A DNA stretch of 64,000 bases from Lachnospiraceae bacterium AC2012 (GTDB lineage: Bacteria; Bacillota; Clostridia; Lachnospirales; Lachnospiraceae), in assembly GCA_000702525.1 (NCBI GenBank), contig JNIN01000001.1, positions 930,001 through 994,000 on the forward strand. The letters run 5' to 3'. Below, one piece after another: positions 11,908 to 20,721 of this stretch. The position numbers and the translations under genes were made by a program. A model generated the notes under the pieces. It made no database searches. It saw only the letters and a program-made list of their open reading frames with translations, and was not told the DNA's origin. Position 1 is the stretch's first letter; each line of letters starts with the position of its first letter.

Positions 11908-13434
11908 TTACACTTCAGCTTCTACGAGGTTTCTGCTCTTCTTATATTCCTCAGCTGCAGCAAGAATATCAGCTACGATTTCATCGTTAATTGCCTTTTC
12001 GCTTTCGATTCTCTCACCGATTGCTGCATGTGTGCTATCCATATAGGAAAGGACATCTGCCTGTGCTTCCTTTACCTTGTTTGTTTCGAACAAATCAAAG
12101 AAATTATGATTTGCAAGAATCAATGTCATAACCTGTTCATGCAATGCCATTGGCTTGCAAAGAGGCTGTTTCAGAAGCTGCATCAGTGCGGAACCATGCT
12201 TCAGCTGTGCCTTTGTCTGGTCATCCAAATCTGATGCAAACTGTGTGAAGACTTCCATTTCTCTAAACTGCGCCAAGTCGATACGAAGAGATCCAGAAGA
12301 TTTCTTCATCGCCTTTGTCTGTGCTGCACCACCTACACGGGATACGGACAGACCAACGTTAACAGCAGGTCTCATACCTTCGAAGAATAAGTTTGACTCT
12401 AAGAAGATCTGACCATCTGTAATAGAGATAACATTGGTTGGGATATATGCAGATACATCACCAGCCTGTGTTTCAATAATTGGAAGCGCTGTCATAGAAC
12501 CGCCACCGAGTTCATCGGAAAGACGGCTAGAACGCTCTAACAATCTTGAATGTAAATAGAATACGTCACCAGGGTAAGCTTCTCGTCCCGGAGATCTCTC
12601 TAACAGAAGAGAAATCGCACGATAAGCTACCGCGTGCTTTGATAAATCATCATATACAATCAGCACGTCCTTGCCCTTTGCCATGAAATATTCACCCAGT
12701 GCAGTTCCTGCATATGGTGCGATATACTGCAGAGAAGCAGGATCAGAAGCTGTAGAAGAAAGTACGATTGAGTACTCCATAGCTCCGTGCTTTTCTAACA
12801 TGGATACAACCTTTGCAACCGTAGATGCCTTCTGACCGATTGCAACATAAATACAGATAACATCCTTACCCTTCTGGTTAAGAATCGTATCTGTTGCAAT
12901 ACTTGTCTTACCTGTCTGACGGTCACCGATAATCAATTCTCGCTGTCCACGTCCGATTGGGAACATAGAATCAATTGCGAGAATACCGGTTTCCATAGGT
13001 GTATCTACGGATTTACGATCTACGATACCAGGTGCTTCATTTTCGATTGGATTATATCCATCGGCCTTGATTTCACCCTTACCATCTACAGGTTCTCCAA
13101 GTGCATTGATAACACGACCTACATACGCATCACCAACCGGGATACCTGCTTTTTTCTTTGTTCTTGAGACACGTGTTCCTTCTTTGATTCCAGTATCTCT
13201 ACCGAAAAGGATAACACCAATTTCATTCTGGCGAATATCCTGAACCATGCCCTTAACTCCATTATCGAAAATTACGATTTCACCATACATTGCATGGTCG
13301 ATTCCGTATACTGTTACGATACCGTCACCTACCCAGATGACTTCGCCAGTTTCACGGCTTTCTTCGTTCCATTCGAAATCTTCAATTTCCTGTCGAATAA
13401 TGGAGATAATATCTGTAGCGCTTATTGCTCCCAC
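11908..13434 (-). CDS. atpA: ATP synthase F1 alpha subunit
   Basis: Non-catalytic nucleotide-binding subunit of F1. P-loop GDRQTGKT is in the central domain, followed by [12 protein letters not shown] and the conserved [19 protein letters not shown] and [19 protein letters not shown] start at GTG (then [19 protein letters not shown]) because AGGAGG sits 8 bases upstream; an in-frame GTG three codons earlier overlaps that ribosome site. Gives 508 residues, family length. Five bases after the atpH stop. Confidence 0.94.
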   Translation of the reverse strand: MGAISATDIISIIRQEIEDFEWNEESRETGEVIWVGDGIVTVYGIDHAMYGEIVIFDNGVKGMVQDIRQNEIGVILFGRDTGIKEGTRVSRTKKKAGIPVGDAYVGRVINALGEPVDGKGEIKADGYNPIENEAPGIVDRKSVDTPMETGILAIDSMFPIGRGQRELIIGDRQTGKTSIATDTILNQKGKDVICIYVAIGQKASTVAKVVSMLEKHGAMEYSIVLSSTASDPASLQYIAPYAGTALGEYFMAKGKDVLIVYDDLSKHAVAYRAISLLLERSPGREAYPGDVFYLHSRLLERSSRLSDELGGGSMTALPIIETQAGDVSAYIPTNVISITDGQIFLESNLFFEGMRPAVNVGLSVSRVGGAAQTKAMKKSSGSLRIDLAQFREMEVFTQFASDLDDQTKAQLKHGSALMQLLKQPLCKPMALHEQVMTLILANHNFFDLFETNKVKEAQADVLSYMDSTHAAIGERIESEKAINDEIVADILAAAEEYKKSRNLVEAEV

Positions 13435-13439
13435 AGAGT

Positions 13440-13955
13440 TCACCTCCTGCTCAATTTATTTTCTAATTGCTTCAAATATCCGTCGTAACTGCGATCCCAT
13501 TCCTGATTATTCACACGGATGATATAGCCACCCATAATCTCAGGATCCACTGTAAGATTCATCTGAATCTCCTTCTCCGGATATTGCTCCTTGATAATTT
13601 TCTCGATTTCGTCCAGTAACTTCTGATCTGGCTCACTGTCCACAATCACATCCGGGCGAATCACATGATGTTCTCTATCCCATCGATCGCGATATGCAAG
13701 TAAGATATCCTGCATCTCATCGATTTCACCGATTTTGCACATCATTTTAACAAAATTATTGCAGAGCTTGTTCATGCCTGTTTTATCTGCAAGATTATCA
13801 CAGATGTTCCATTTCTTATCCATGGAAATGGTCGGGCTGGACAATACGTCAATCAGCTCCTTGGACGAAAAAATCTCATCCAATAATTTCCAATCAGAAA
13901 TCTGATCTGTGAGATCGTACAGGGCTTTCGCCATATTAATTGCTTCCTGCGTCAC
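13440..13955 (-). CDS. atpH: ATP synthase F1 delta subunit
   Basis: Peripheral stalk subunit that connects F1 to the b subunit. The protein has the family pattern of an N-terminal helical domain ([15 protein letters not shown] region) and a C-terminal part with [19 protein letters not shown]. The start is uncertain. GTG at 13955 gives an N-terminus of family length; GTG at 13964 is longer; ATG at 13934 has the best ribosome site (AGGAAG) and begins right after the atpF stop but trims the first helix. Overlap with atpF suggests translational coupling. Confidence 0.88.
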   Translation of the reverse strand: MTQEAINMAKALYDLTDQISDWKLLDEIFSSKELIDVLSSPTISMDKKWNICDNLADKTGMNKLCNNFVKMMCKIGEIDEMQDILLAYRDRWDREHHVIRPDVIVDSEPDQKLLDEIEKIIKEQYPEKEIQMNLTVDPEIMGGYIIRVNNQEWDRSYDGYLKQLENKLSRR

Positions 13956-14385
13956 TCTGATCACCTGTCTTTATAATCTTTCTTGCTGCAGCGATAGCAA
14001 GCTTAGAGATCTCATCTCGAACACTGTCTTCTGCACGTCTCTGCTCTGCAGCAATATCAGCTTTCGCCTTGTCAAGCATCTTCTCAGATTCCATACGAGC
14101 TTCGGCAAGCATCTTGTCTCGCTCTAATTCTGCTCTATCCTTCGCTTCATTTACCATCTGCTCCGCTGTCTGGGAAGCATCTCGTAACTTATCCTGATAG
14201 TCCTTCTTCAGGTTCATTGCTTCGTCTTCTGCATTCTTTGCATTCGCGAACTGTGCCTGAACCATCTCTTCTCTCTTATTGATTACATCCATAATCGGTT
14301 TAAATAAGAAGAGCTTAAGTCCTACAAAAAGTACGAGGATATTTAAGATAGTAAAGAAAAACGTTGGCATACTAATATTTATCAT
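13936..14385 (-). CDS. atpF: ATP synthase Fo b subunit
   Basis: Membrane-anchored peripheral stalk. 149 residues: one N-terminal transmembrane helix (TFFFTILNILVLFVGLKLFLF), then a long charged, Ala-rich helix that dimerises. Short for the family (usually about 155-170). Ribosome site AAGGAGTAAGCAT directly before ATG. Between atpE and atpH, in the standard order. Confidence 0.93.
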   Translation of the reverse strand: MINISMPTFFFTILNILVLFVGLKLFLFKPIMDVINKREEMVQAQFANAKNAEDEAMNLKKDYQDKLRDASQTAEQMVNEAKDRAELERDKMLAEARMESEKMLDKAKADIAAEQRRAEDSVRDEISKLAIAAARKIIKTGDQSDAGSN

Positions 14386-14443
14386 ATGCTTACTCCTTCT
14401 ATCCTACGAACTTCTCCTTCTAATCTCCCGAAGGAACTTAGAA

Positions 14444-14674
14444 TTAACCAAGCATAAGAATGATAAGAAGAGCTACTACGAAACCGTAAATAGCTGTTGC
14501 TTCGGCAAGCGCACAACCAAGAAGTAAGTTCTTAGAAATCTTGCTTTCTGCTTCTGGCTGTCTAGCGATTGCATCTACTGCTGAGCTAGTTGCCTTACCG
14601 ATACCGATACCAGCACCAATACCTGTTAATACTGCTACACCTGCACCAATTGCTACAAATAATCCTGTTGACAT
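14444..14674 (-). CDS. atpE: ATP synthase Fo c subunit
   Basis: Rotor ring subunit, two transmembrane helices joined by the polar loop ARQPEAES. 76 residues. The ion-carrying carboxylate is E58 in [10 protein letters not shown]. Compared with the well-known sodium-type c subunit of Ilyobacter tartaricus, the position of its Na+ ligand Q32 is I25 here and the position of S66 is A59, while the Tyr (Y63) is kept. This favours proton rather than sodium coupling, although the Thr and Tyr neighbours are sodium-like. Strong AAGGAG ribosome site, as expected for the most abundant subunit. Confidence 0.95.
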   Translation of the reverse strand: MSTGLFVAIGAGVAVLTGIGAGIGIGKATSSAVDAIARQPEAESKISKNLLLGCALAEATAIYGFVVALLIILMLG

Positions 14675-14715
14675 AATAAATATCTCCTTCTAAACAAATT
14701 AATACTATTTCTCGA

Positions 14716-15402
14716 TTACTCCATTGCTTCCTTCATAAATAAACCTGTAAGGAATACAAAGACATAAGCCTGAATCAGTCCGTCGAAAATATCGAAGTAT
14801 AGACTGAATACCACTGGGACAACCGCAGGAACTACTAATTTTAAAAGTTCCATAATTACAAAAGCACCCAGGACGTTACCAAACAGTCGCATACAAAGCG
14901 ATAATGGCTTGATAAACAATTCCAGAATGTTAATCGGTAAAATAATAGGCATCGGCTGTGCAAAGCTCTTCAGCCATCCCTTACCGCCTTTTTTACGGAA
15001 ACCGGAAATGTTAATGAGTATGATACTCATAACAGCCAGTGCCGCAGTTACATTAACGTCTTTTGTAGGTGGTTTAAATCCGATCATACCAATTAGATTT
15101 GCGATTCCGATATACACCATGACAGCCATAAGATAGAAATAATATTCTTTTCCTTCGCCACCAAGGGTATCATCAAAGAAATCGTAGAGCCACTTAACAG
15201 ATCCCTCCAAAGCAAGTTGCTTCTTGCTTGGGTTCTCCACGCTCAAATTCCGGACCAATATAAAACACAGTAAGAAAAGAACTGCCATAATGATCCAGGT
15301 AACCACAACGGACTCCGCTACCGGAATCCCTCCGAATAAAGGAATTGTAAAAACGGTTTCACAGTTTAGCTCTTCCAGTAAATTTTCTACAAGAGCATCC
15401 AT
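14716..15402 (-). CDS. atpB: ATP synthase Fo a subunit
   Basis: Membrane subunit that forms the two ion half-channels against the c ring. 228 residues with five or six hydrophobic helices. The essential Arg is in the helix LSLCMRLFGNVLGAFVIMEL. The start chosen is MDALVENLLEEL, 16 codons inside the longest frame, because GGGAGG lies just before it and the longer form would begin at the operon promoter's transcription start. First gene of the operon; no atpI is present before it. Confidence 0.94.
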   Translation of the reverse strand: MDALVENLLEELNCETVFTIPLFGGIPVAESVVVTWIIMAVLFLLCFILVRNLSVENPSKKQLALEGSVKWLYDFFDDTLGGEGKEYYFYLMAVMVYIGIANLIGMIGFKPPTKDVNVTAALAVMSIILINISGFRKKGGKGWLKSFAQPMPIILPINILELFIKPLSLCMRLFGNVLGAFVIMELLKLVVPAVVPVVFSLYFDIFDGLIQAYVFVFLTGLFMKEAME

Positions 15403-15434
15403 CTGCTTTCCTCCCTTCCTATTTCGATGTATTG

Positions 15435-15462
15435 ATTGTAACACCGCCACTTTTTAAGTCAA
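15435..15462 (-). promoter_or_regulatory. Sigma-A promoter of the atp operon
   Basis: Minus strand: TTGACT (15457-15462), 16-base spacer, TACAAT (15435-15440). The predicted transcript starts about 25-30 bases before the atpB ATG. Confidence 0.75.
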
Positions 15463-15720
15463 TCAAAGTGACCCCCAAATCCTGAAAGTGAAATTTGCAT
15501 AATTTTTCTTCTTTTTTGCACAATTTTAACAATTTAAGCGTCCAACTTTTGTGAATAGTCACAATTACAATTTTTCATAAAAATTGGTAGGACGGTGTTA
15601 AATTTAAAATCCACTTTAAAAGTCCACAGTTTTTTCTCATATTTGAGATTATTTTTGTAAAAAGATGACAAATGAGTGATTTTCTTCGAATTGTTCCAAA
15701 AAAAGCAACGATTAAAAAGC
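15463..15720. other. AT-rich upstream region of the atp operon, with a palindrome
   Basis: About 260 bases without a gene. The only structured site I see is TTGTGA-ATAG-TCACAA (15549-15564), with 6-base arms and a 4-base centre, roughly 90-100 bases upstream of the promoter's -35 box. It resembles Rex or Crp/Fnr half-sites but the spacing fits neither exactly. Confidence 0.4.
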
Positions 15721-15765
15721 AAAAATGGCGGTAACCCCGCAAAATCAGAGGGTTACCGCCACAAA
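15721..15765 (-). terminator. Intrinsic terminator after mecA
   Basis: Minus strand: GTGGCGGTAACCC pairs with GGGTTACCGCC across a short loop, then TTTTTGCTTTTT. Confidence 0.85.
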
Positions 15766-15855
15766 CAATTCGTATACAATTTTCAAAATTTGAATATCTT
15801 CTTATTAAATGTTACCAAATATGTAAATCTTAAACTTTTATTAAACTTCCAAATC

Positions 15856-16578
15856 TTACAAATCTTGTAACTGTTCGAATGCATTTTTCATAATCAAAGG
15901 CTTGCAATGCTCCATCACCGTAGCAGCCTCCTCTGGCTCGTAATAGAGATGATCGCAGTATTCGCCGAGTCCAAATGCCATATTTGCTACCACCTTACGC
16001 ATTTCATGAAGTTTCACCGTAAGGTAATACGTCCCATTATATTTAAACAATGAGCTCTCCTGGTCTCGCAATTCACTGAAGACCTTCGCGATACGAATCA
16101 CACGATCCAATTCCTTGCATTCCAGCCAAATCACGGTATCCATATATTCATCCGCAGAACCTTCTTCCAAATCCTTCTTCTTATCAAAGGATTCCGGCTT
16201 CCACTTCGATACCGAAGCTTCATCAATCTTGGTCTTTCTTTCGATTCCCTGCTCTTTACGCTTTGCTTCCAGAGATTCTGTGAATTCTCGAATACCCTCT
16301 TCCATATGTGCAAGCATATGCTCAATTGCAGACTGTGTATCATCTGTAATCATCATCGCAATATCACCGGAAGGAAGGATGGAAACCTGCACATTCACAG
16401 AGTCCGACTCCGTCTTAAACCCAAGTTCCTCGTCCGCTTCCTCTAATACATATCGAAGAAAGGACTCCGCCTTGTCTCTATCATCCATTAAATCATCAAT
16501 TCTGATTCCATGCTCGTCCATCTCCTCACCGGAAATGACACAGCGTATAGAATTATCATCTAATCTCGTAAATCTCAT
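15856..16578 (-). CDS. mecA: MecA-type adaptor protein for the Clp protease
   Basis: Adaptor that brings substrates to ClpC/ClpP (the competence regulator MecA family, not the methicillin-resistance mecA). The N-terminal substrate-binding part starts MRFTRLDDNSIRCVISGEEM with the IRIDDLMDDRDKAESFLRYV helix. A variable acidic linker occupies about residues 100-140. The C-terminal domain contains ELRDQESSLFKYNGTYYLTV, the conserved ClpC-binding region. 240 residues, as in the family. Stands 11 bases downstream of lysA, so probably cotranscribed with it. Confidence 0.88.
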   Translation of the reverse strand: MRFTRLDDNSIRCVISGEEMDEHGIRIDDLMDDRDKAESFLRYVLEEADEELGFKTESDSVNVQVSILPSGDIAMMITDDTQSAIEHMLAHMEEGIREFTESLEAKRKEQGIERKTKIDEASVSKWKPESFDKKKDLEEGSADEYMDTVIWLECKELDRVIRIAKVFSELRDQESSLFKYNGTYYLTVKLHEMRKVVANMAFGLGEYCDHLYYEPEEAATVMEHCKPLIMKNAFEQLQDL

Positions 16579-16589
16579 TTAACCACCCC

Positions 16590-17873
16590 TTATTTCTTAA
16601 GGTCAAAATCTATTTCCTTATATATCGGAAAACAATCGAGAGTACTAAAGTAGTCTCGAGGAGTTTGTGCTCTACGAATCAATTCATAAGAACCATCTTC
16701 CTTCAAAAGCACTTCTGCAGACCAAAGTCTACCATTATAGTTATATCCCATAGAAGAACCATGGGCTCCAGTATCATGAATAAAGAGGATATCCCCCTTC
16801 TCAATCTCCGGAAGCATGCGGTCAACCGCAAATTTATCATTATTTTCGCACAGAGAGCCTGTCACATCGTATTTGTGATCACATGGGCTGTTCTCCTTAC
16901 CCATTACCGTAATATGGTGATATGCACCATACATTGCCGGTCTCATCAGGTTCGCTGCACACGCATCCACACCGATATATTCCTTATAGGTGTGTTTCTC
17001 GTGAATCGCCTTTGTCACCAATGCGCCATATGGTCCCATCATGAAACGTCCCATTTCCGTGAAAATCTTCACATCACCAAGACCCGCCGGTACGAGAATC
17101 TCATCATATACCTTGTGCACGCCTTCGCCAATCGCAAAGATATCATTTGGCGTCTGATCCGGACGATATGGGATACCTACGCCACCAGACAGGTTAATGA
17201 AATCAAACTTGCATCCCGTCTCTTTTGAAATCTCAACAACAAGCTCAAAAAGGGTCTTTGCAAGAGATGGGTAATAATCATTGGTTACGGTGTTACTAAC
17301 CAGGAACGCATGGATACCGAAATGCTTCGCACCCTTCTGCTTTAAAATCTTATACGCTTCAATAATCTGTTCCTTGGTCATGCCGTATTTCGCATCGCCA
17401 GGGTTATCCATGATGCCATTGCTCACTTCATAGACGCCACCCGGATTGAATCGACAACTGATGGTCTCAGGGATATAGCCAAGGGTATCCTCTAAGAACT
17501 GCACATGTGTGAAATCATCGAGGTTGATGATTGCACCGAGTTTATCGGCATATACAAATTCTTCTGCAGGTGTATCGTTGGACGAAAACATAATGTCATG
17601 TCCATGGAATCCAGCCGCATCCGAAAGCATCAGTTCTGTTAAGCTTGAGCAGTCAACGCCGCATCCGTATTCCTGCAAAATCTGCATTAAAACCGGATTT
17701 GGGTTCGCCTTTACAGCAAAATATTCCTTAAATCCAGGATTCCAGGCAAAGGCATCGCGAACTGCTTTCGCATTCTCTCGCATTCCCTTCTCATCATAGA
17801 TGTGAAATGGTGTCGGAATCTCCTTAATGATTTCTTCTAGTTTCTCTTTTGTTGTAAATGGTGTTTTCTTCAC
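16590..17873 (-). CDS. lysA: Diaminopimelate decarboxylase family protein (PLP)
   Basis: Fold III PLP decarboxylase; expected to convert meso-diaminopimelate to lysine. The PLP lysine is in EYFAVKANPNP, the glycine-rich phosphate-binding loop is NLSGGVGIPYRP, and GSLCENNDKF plus DTGAHGSSMGYNYNGR form the C-terminal active-site part. I start it at GTG (MKKTPFTTKEKLEEI) because AGAGG lies 9 bases upstream and that is the family N-terminus; the upstream ATG at 17927 lies almost on the predicted transcription start. Gives 427 residues. Ornithine/arginine decarboxylase-like specificity cannot be excluded. Confidence 0.88.
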   Translation of the reverse strand: MKKTPFTTKEKLEEIIKEIPTPFHIYDEKGMRENAKAVRDAFAWNPGFKEYFAVKANPNPVLMQILQEYGCGVDCSSLTELMLSDAAGFHGHDIMFSSNDTPAEEFVYADKLGAIINLDDFTHVQFLEDTLGYIPETISCRFNPGGVYEVSNGIMDNPGDAKYGMTKEQIIEAYKILKQKGAKHFGIHAFLVSNTVTNDYYPSLAKTLFELVVEISKETGCKFDFINLSGGVGIPYRPDQTPNDIFAIGEGVHKVYDEILVPAGLGDVKIFTEMGRFMMGPYGALVTKAIHEKHTYKEYIGVDACAANLMRPAMYGAYHHITVMGKENSPCDHKYDVTGSLCENNDKFAVDRMLPEIEKGDILFIHDTGAHGSSMGYNYNGRLWSAEVLLKEDGSYELIRRAQTPRDYFSTLDCFPIYKEIDFDLKK

Positions 17874-17929
17874 TGCTAGCATCCTCTTTTCTTTCGTAAT
17901 CTTTTTCCAATCTTTTCCTTTTTCCATGT

Positions 17930-17958
17930 ACTATAACTGTTCTTATCGATTGTGTCAA
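17930..17958 (-). promoter_or_regulatory. Sigma-A promoter of lysA-mecA
   Basis: Minus strand: TTGACA (17953-17958), 17-base spacer, TATAGT (17930-17935). The -35 box begins four bases after the tRNA-Leu terminator. The start point falls at about 17923, which rules out ATG 17927 as the lysA start. Confidence 0.85.
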
Positions 17959-17961
17959 ATC

Positions 17962-17985
17962 AAAAAAGCACCGCTAAGCGGTGCC
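17962..17985 (-). terminator. Intrinsic terminator of tRNA-Leu
   Basis: Minus strand GCACCGC-TTA-GCGGTGC then TTTTTT, six bases after the tRNA 3' end. Confidence 0.9.
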
Positions 17986-17991
17986 AAGTAA

Positions 17992-18075
17992 TGCAGGAGA
18001 AGGGACTTGAACCCTCACAATGTTGCCATCGTCAGATTTTGAGTCTGATGCGTCTGCCAATTCCGCCACTCCTGC
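17992..18075 (-). tRNA. tRNA-Leu (anticodon CAA)
   Basis: 84 bases with acceptor stem GCAGGAG/CTCCTGC, a long variable arm as in leucine tRNAs, T loop GGTTCAAGTCC and anticodon loop CTCAAAA, so the anticodon is CAA (reads UUG). CCA is not encoded. A weak promoter (TTGCAA, 17 bases, TAGACT) lies 40-70 bases upstream. Confidence 0.95.
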
Positions 18076-18143
18076 GTATATGTAATTCGTCTCCTTGCGT
18101 CGACTACGTAAGTCTAGCATATTGCATATTAAATTGCAACAAT

Positions 18144-18171
18144 TTGATAAATTATTTTTTAGTGTTACACT
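18144..18171 (+). promoter_or_regulatory. Promoter of the GH13 gene
   Basis: TTGATA (18144-18149), 16-base spacer, TACACT (18166-18171), 30 bases before the start codon. Confidence 0.6.
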
Positions 18172-18200
18172 ATTTATATGTAATTGAGGAGGAAATGTAT

Positions 18201-19505
18201 ATGTGGGCAAATGAATCAGTATTTTATCAAATCTATCCTTTGGGATTCTGTGGGGCACCCTTTGAAAATGATGGCAAATTAGAACACCGGCTTCTGCATG
18301 TTCTGGACTTCATTCCTCATATGAAGAAACTCGGCATCAATGCCATCTATTTCTCTCCACTCTTTGAATCCGACACACACGGATATAATACCAGAGATTA
18401 CCATATGATCGACAAGCGCCTGGGCGACGCAAAAGATATGAAGCTTGTCTGTGATACTCTTCACAAAGAAGGCTTTAAAATCATCCTGGATGGTGTTTTC
18501 AATCATGTAGGACGCGGTTTTACAAAATTTCAGGACGTCCTGAAATATCGTGAGAAATCCCCTTATGTAGATTGGTTCTACATCTCTTTCGACGGTGACA
18601 ATGACTATCATGACGGGCTCTGGTACGAAGGCTGGGAGGGGCATTATGACTTGGTTCGTCTCAATCTCAAGAATCCCTTTGTCGTTGACTATTTGTGCGA
18701 AACCGTGCTGGACTGGATTTCAGACTATGATATCGACGGACTTCGTCTCGATGTTGCGTACCTCTTAGAGCCTTCTTTCCTTGAGAGACTCCGCCGCGAC
18801 ACCAAAGAATGGAAGCAAGACTTCTTCCTTGTTGGCGAAACACTGTTTGGAGACTACAACCGGATTATGAACGATAGGATGTGCCATTCCGTAACAAATT
18901 ACGAGTGCTACAAGGGCATCCACAGCAGTTTCAACAGCCATAATCTGTTTGAAATCAACCATTCGCTTATTCGCCAATTTGGTTCGGATCCATGGTGCCT
19001 CTACCAGGGAAAACACCTGTTAAGTTTCCTAGATAATCATGATGTATCCCGTATCATTTCTACCATCGATGATACAAACCAGGTTCCACTCGCTTATGTC
19101 CTGCTCTTCACCATGCCTGGTATCCCTATCGTTTACTATGGTAGTGAATGGGGCGAACCCGGCGAGAAACGGAACGGCGATCCATCCCTTCGTCCTTACA
19201 TCGAGAAACCTGAATGGAACGGTCTGACAGACCTCGTAGCACGTCTTGCAAGAATTTTCAGAAGCCAGAGTGCTCTGCAATATGGCTCCTTCCGTTCAGT
19301 AGCGCTTACCAATCAGGCATGCGCCTATGCCAGGGAATATAACGGCGAGAAGATTCTCGTTTGTATCAACGAATCGAATCAGGAGCAGACGTTACATTTC
19401 CAGGAGGGTACGGAAGGCACAAATCTTTTGACAAATGAAACCTTTACGATTTCTGGCGGCATTACGCTCCCTCCATATATGGGATATATATTGAAAATTA
19501 ATTAA
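18201..19505 (+). CDS. Alpha-amylase family (GH13) enzyme, cytoplasmic
   Basis: Glycoside hydrolase family 13, probably a neopullulanase/maltogenic-type enzyme acting on maltodextrins inside the cell; there is no signal peptide. 434 residues. The four conserved regions are DGVFNHVG (I), GLRLDVAY with the nucleophile Asp (II), LVGETL with the acid/base Glu (III) and FLDNHDVSR (IV). The start ATG at 18201 (MWANESVFYQIYPLG) has AGGAGG 8 bases upstream; an ATG two codons earlier is too close to it, and the longer open frame runs through the tRNA gene. Single gene with its own promoter; no sugar transporter is adjacent. Confidence 0.92.
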   Translation: MWANESVFYQIYPLGFCGAPFENDGKLEHRLLHVLDFIPHMKKLGINAIYFSPLFESDTHGYNTRDYHMIDKRLGDAKDMKLVCDTLHKEGFKIILDGVFNHVGRGFTKFQDVLKYREKSPYVDWFYISFDGDNDYHDGLWYEGWEGHYDLVRLNLKNPFVVDYLCETVLDWISDYDIDGLRLDVAYLLEPSFLERLRRDTKEWKQDFFLVGETLFGDYNRIMNDRMCHSVTNYECYKGIHSSFNSHNLFEINHSLIRQFGSDPWCLYQGKHLLSFLDNHDVSRIISTIDDTNQVPLAYVLLFTMPGIPIVYYGSEWGEPGEKRNGDPSLRPYIEKPEWNGLTDLVARLARIFRSQSALQYGSFRSVALTNQACAYAREYNGEKILVCINESNQEQTLHFQEGTEGTNLLTNETFTISGGITLPPYMGYILKIN

Positions 19506-19522
19506 TTTTTAAGGGCTTCCTA

Positions 19523-19531
19523 TGCTATAAT
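19523..19531 (+). promoter_or_regulatory. Extended -10 promoter of the transglycosylase gene
   Basis: TGC-TATAAT with no good -35 box, 37 bases before the start codon. Confidence 0.6.
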
Positions 19532-19567
19532 AATTACACATGACGTTACGATGTATAGGAGGATTCT

Positions 19568-20353
19568 ATGCAGATTAAGATTATTACCGATGGCAATGTG
19601 GAGATGGCTGTTACCGAAACCATTGCCCCTCTTGAGACAACCGAGATTTTCCAAAACACTTTGGAGCAGGTCAGCGAATCCAGCGATTCCAGCGACAAAG
19701 ATACCGCTGTGACGGCGGTTTCATCCGATGAGCGTAGTCTGGAATCCATTTTCCAGGAAGCAGCAGAAACCTATCAGGTTGATGTGAATCTGCTGAAAGC
19801 TGTTGCAAAGCAGGAATCGAATTTCAATCCGGATTCCACCAGTTCTTCTGGTGCGATGGGCATCATGCAACTTATGCCTGGAACCGCAAAATCACTCGGT
19901 GTCGAGGATGCATATGACCCTTATCAGAATATTATGGGCGGTGCGAAATACTTAAGCCAAATGCTGACACGCTATGACGGCGATGTGAGCCTTGCGCTCG
20001 CTGCGTATAACGCCGGTCCTGGAAATGTCGACAAATACGGCGGCATACCACCATTTGAACAGACACAGAACTATGTCACGAAAGTCACGGGATATTATGA
20101 AAACGGCGTTACAGTGCCGGATGCGACTTATAGCACCAGCACAAAGACGGATGAAAATGAATTGTCAGAAGCACTCGAAACGCTCCTGAACGAATTCCCT
20201 GATCATCCAAATATCTATAACGACTTTGTATCCCGTATGATGCAGATTACAACCGAGAAAGCTACCGAGTCTTCCGACAGCCAGAAAGCCTATCAGGAAT
20301 TACTTGGAAATACAAATCAAGTAATTTTAGATATGTTGTCAGATTTATCTTGA
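19568..20353 (+). CDS. Lytic transglycosylase (SLT/goose-lysozyme-like domain)
   Basis: Cleaves peptidoglycan glycan strands. 261 residues. The catalytic SLT domain spans about residues 55-165, with the catalytic Glu in [11 protein letters not shown], the [17 protein letters not shown] motif and the [10 protein letters not shown] motif. The N-terminal 55 residues are acidic and Ser/Thr-rich; I see no signal peptide or transmembrane segment, so export would need a non-classical or flagellar-type route. The C-terminal ~70 residues have no recognised domain. Ribosome site AGGAGG. Lachnospiraceae have similar SLT proteins near flagellar functions, but nothing here proves that role. Confidence 0.88.
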   Translation: MQIKIITDGNVEMAVTETIAPLETTEIFQNTLEQVSESSDSSDKDTAVTAVSSDERSLESIFQEAAETYQVDVNLLKAVAKQESNFNPDSTSSSGAMGIMQLMPGTAKSLGVEDAYDPYQNIMGGAKYLSQMLTRYDGDVSLALAAYNAGPGNVDKYGGIPPFEQTQNYVTKVTGYYENGVTVPDATYSTSTKTDENELSEALETLLNEFPDHPNIYNDFVSRMMQITTEKATESSDSQKAYQELLGNTNQVILDMLSDLS

Positions 20354-20403
20354 CACTGCATATCCGTTATAGTATATTAAACAAGTCGCAAACATGCGAA
20401 AAT

Positions 20404-20476
20404 GCTGACGTGGCACAGTCGGTAGCGCACCTCATTGGTAGTGAGGAGGTCACGGGTTCGATTCCCGTCGTTAGCT
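20404..20476 (+). tRNA. tRNA-Thr (anticodon GGU)
   Basis: 73 bases. Acceptor stem GCTGACG/CGTTAGC, anticodon stem CCTCA/TGAGG with loop TTGGTAG giving GGU at positions 34-36, T loop GGTTCGATTCC. CCA not encoded. Confidence 0.96.
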
Positions 20477-20484
20477 GAAAATGA

Positions 20485-20515
20485 GACACTTTCCTTTGTG
20501 GAAGGTGTCTTTTTT
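20485..20515 (+). terminator. Intrinsic terminator of tRNA-Thr
   Basis: GACACTTTCC-TTTG-TGGAAGGTGTC followed by six T. Confidence 0.9.
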
Positions 20516-20524
20516 GTTGCATCT

Positions 20525-20648
20525 AATGGTCTCTTGGGGACGGGGTTAGTGGACCATTTTAAATGGTCCATCAACCCCGTCCCCAGTGGAGCATTTATTA
20601 AAATGGTCCAATCAACCCCGTCCCCAATGGACCAATTGGACCATTTGG
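20525..20648. repeat. REP-like palindromic repeat cluster
   Basis: One near-perfect hairpin with arms GGGGACGGGGTTAGTGGACC and its complement around TTTTAAA (20536-20585), followed by a second partial copy in the opposite sense (20602-20630) and a small GGACCAATTGGACC palindrome. A 33-base stretch (20528-20560) recurs exactly, inverted, at 51.7 kb. Probably a REP-type element moved by a transposase encoded elsewhere. Confidence 0.8.
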
Positions 20649-20688
20649 ACAAAAAAGGCGCCTCCCAATTCTGGGAAGCGCCTTTTAA
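20649..20688 (-). terminator. Intrinsic terminator of efp
   Basis: Minus strand hairpin AAAAGGCGC/GCGCCTTTT with inner TCCCAG/TTGGGA pairing and a T run. A/T tracts flank both sides, so it may work in both directions. Confidence 0.82.
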
Positions 20689-20721
20689 ATATATCGATTC
20701 TATATTCGAACACTCTACAGA

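Noticed and set aside
15549-15564. Exact Rex or Crp site
   Set aside because: The centre is 4 bases; Rex sites need TTGTGAA-N4-TTCACAA and Crp sites N6, so only a resemblance is reported.
17874-17927. Upstream start of lysA at ATG 17927
   Set aside because: It sits four bases from the predicted transcription start without a ribosome site; GTG 17873 fits the family.
17952-18200. N-terminal extension of the GH13 gene
   Set aside because: Would translate through tRNA-Leu; the ATG at 18201 has an AGGAGG.
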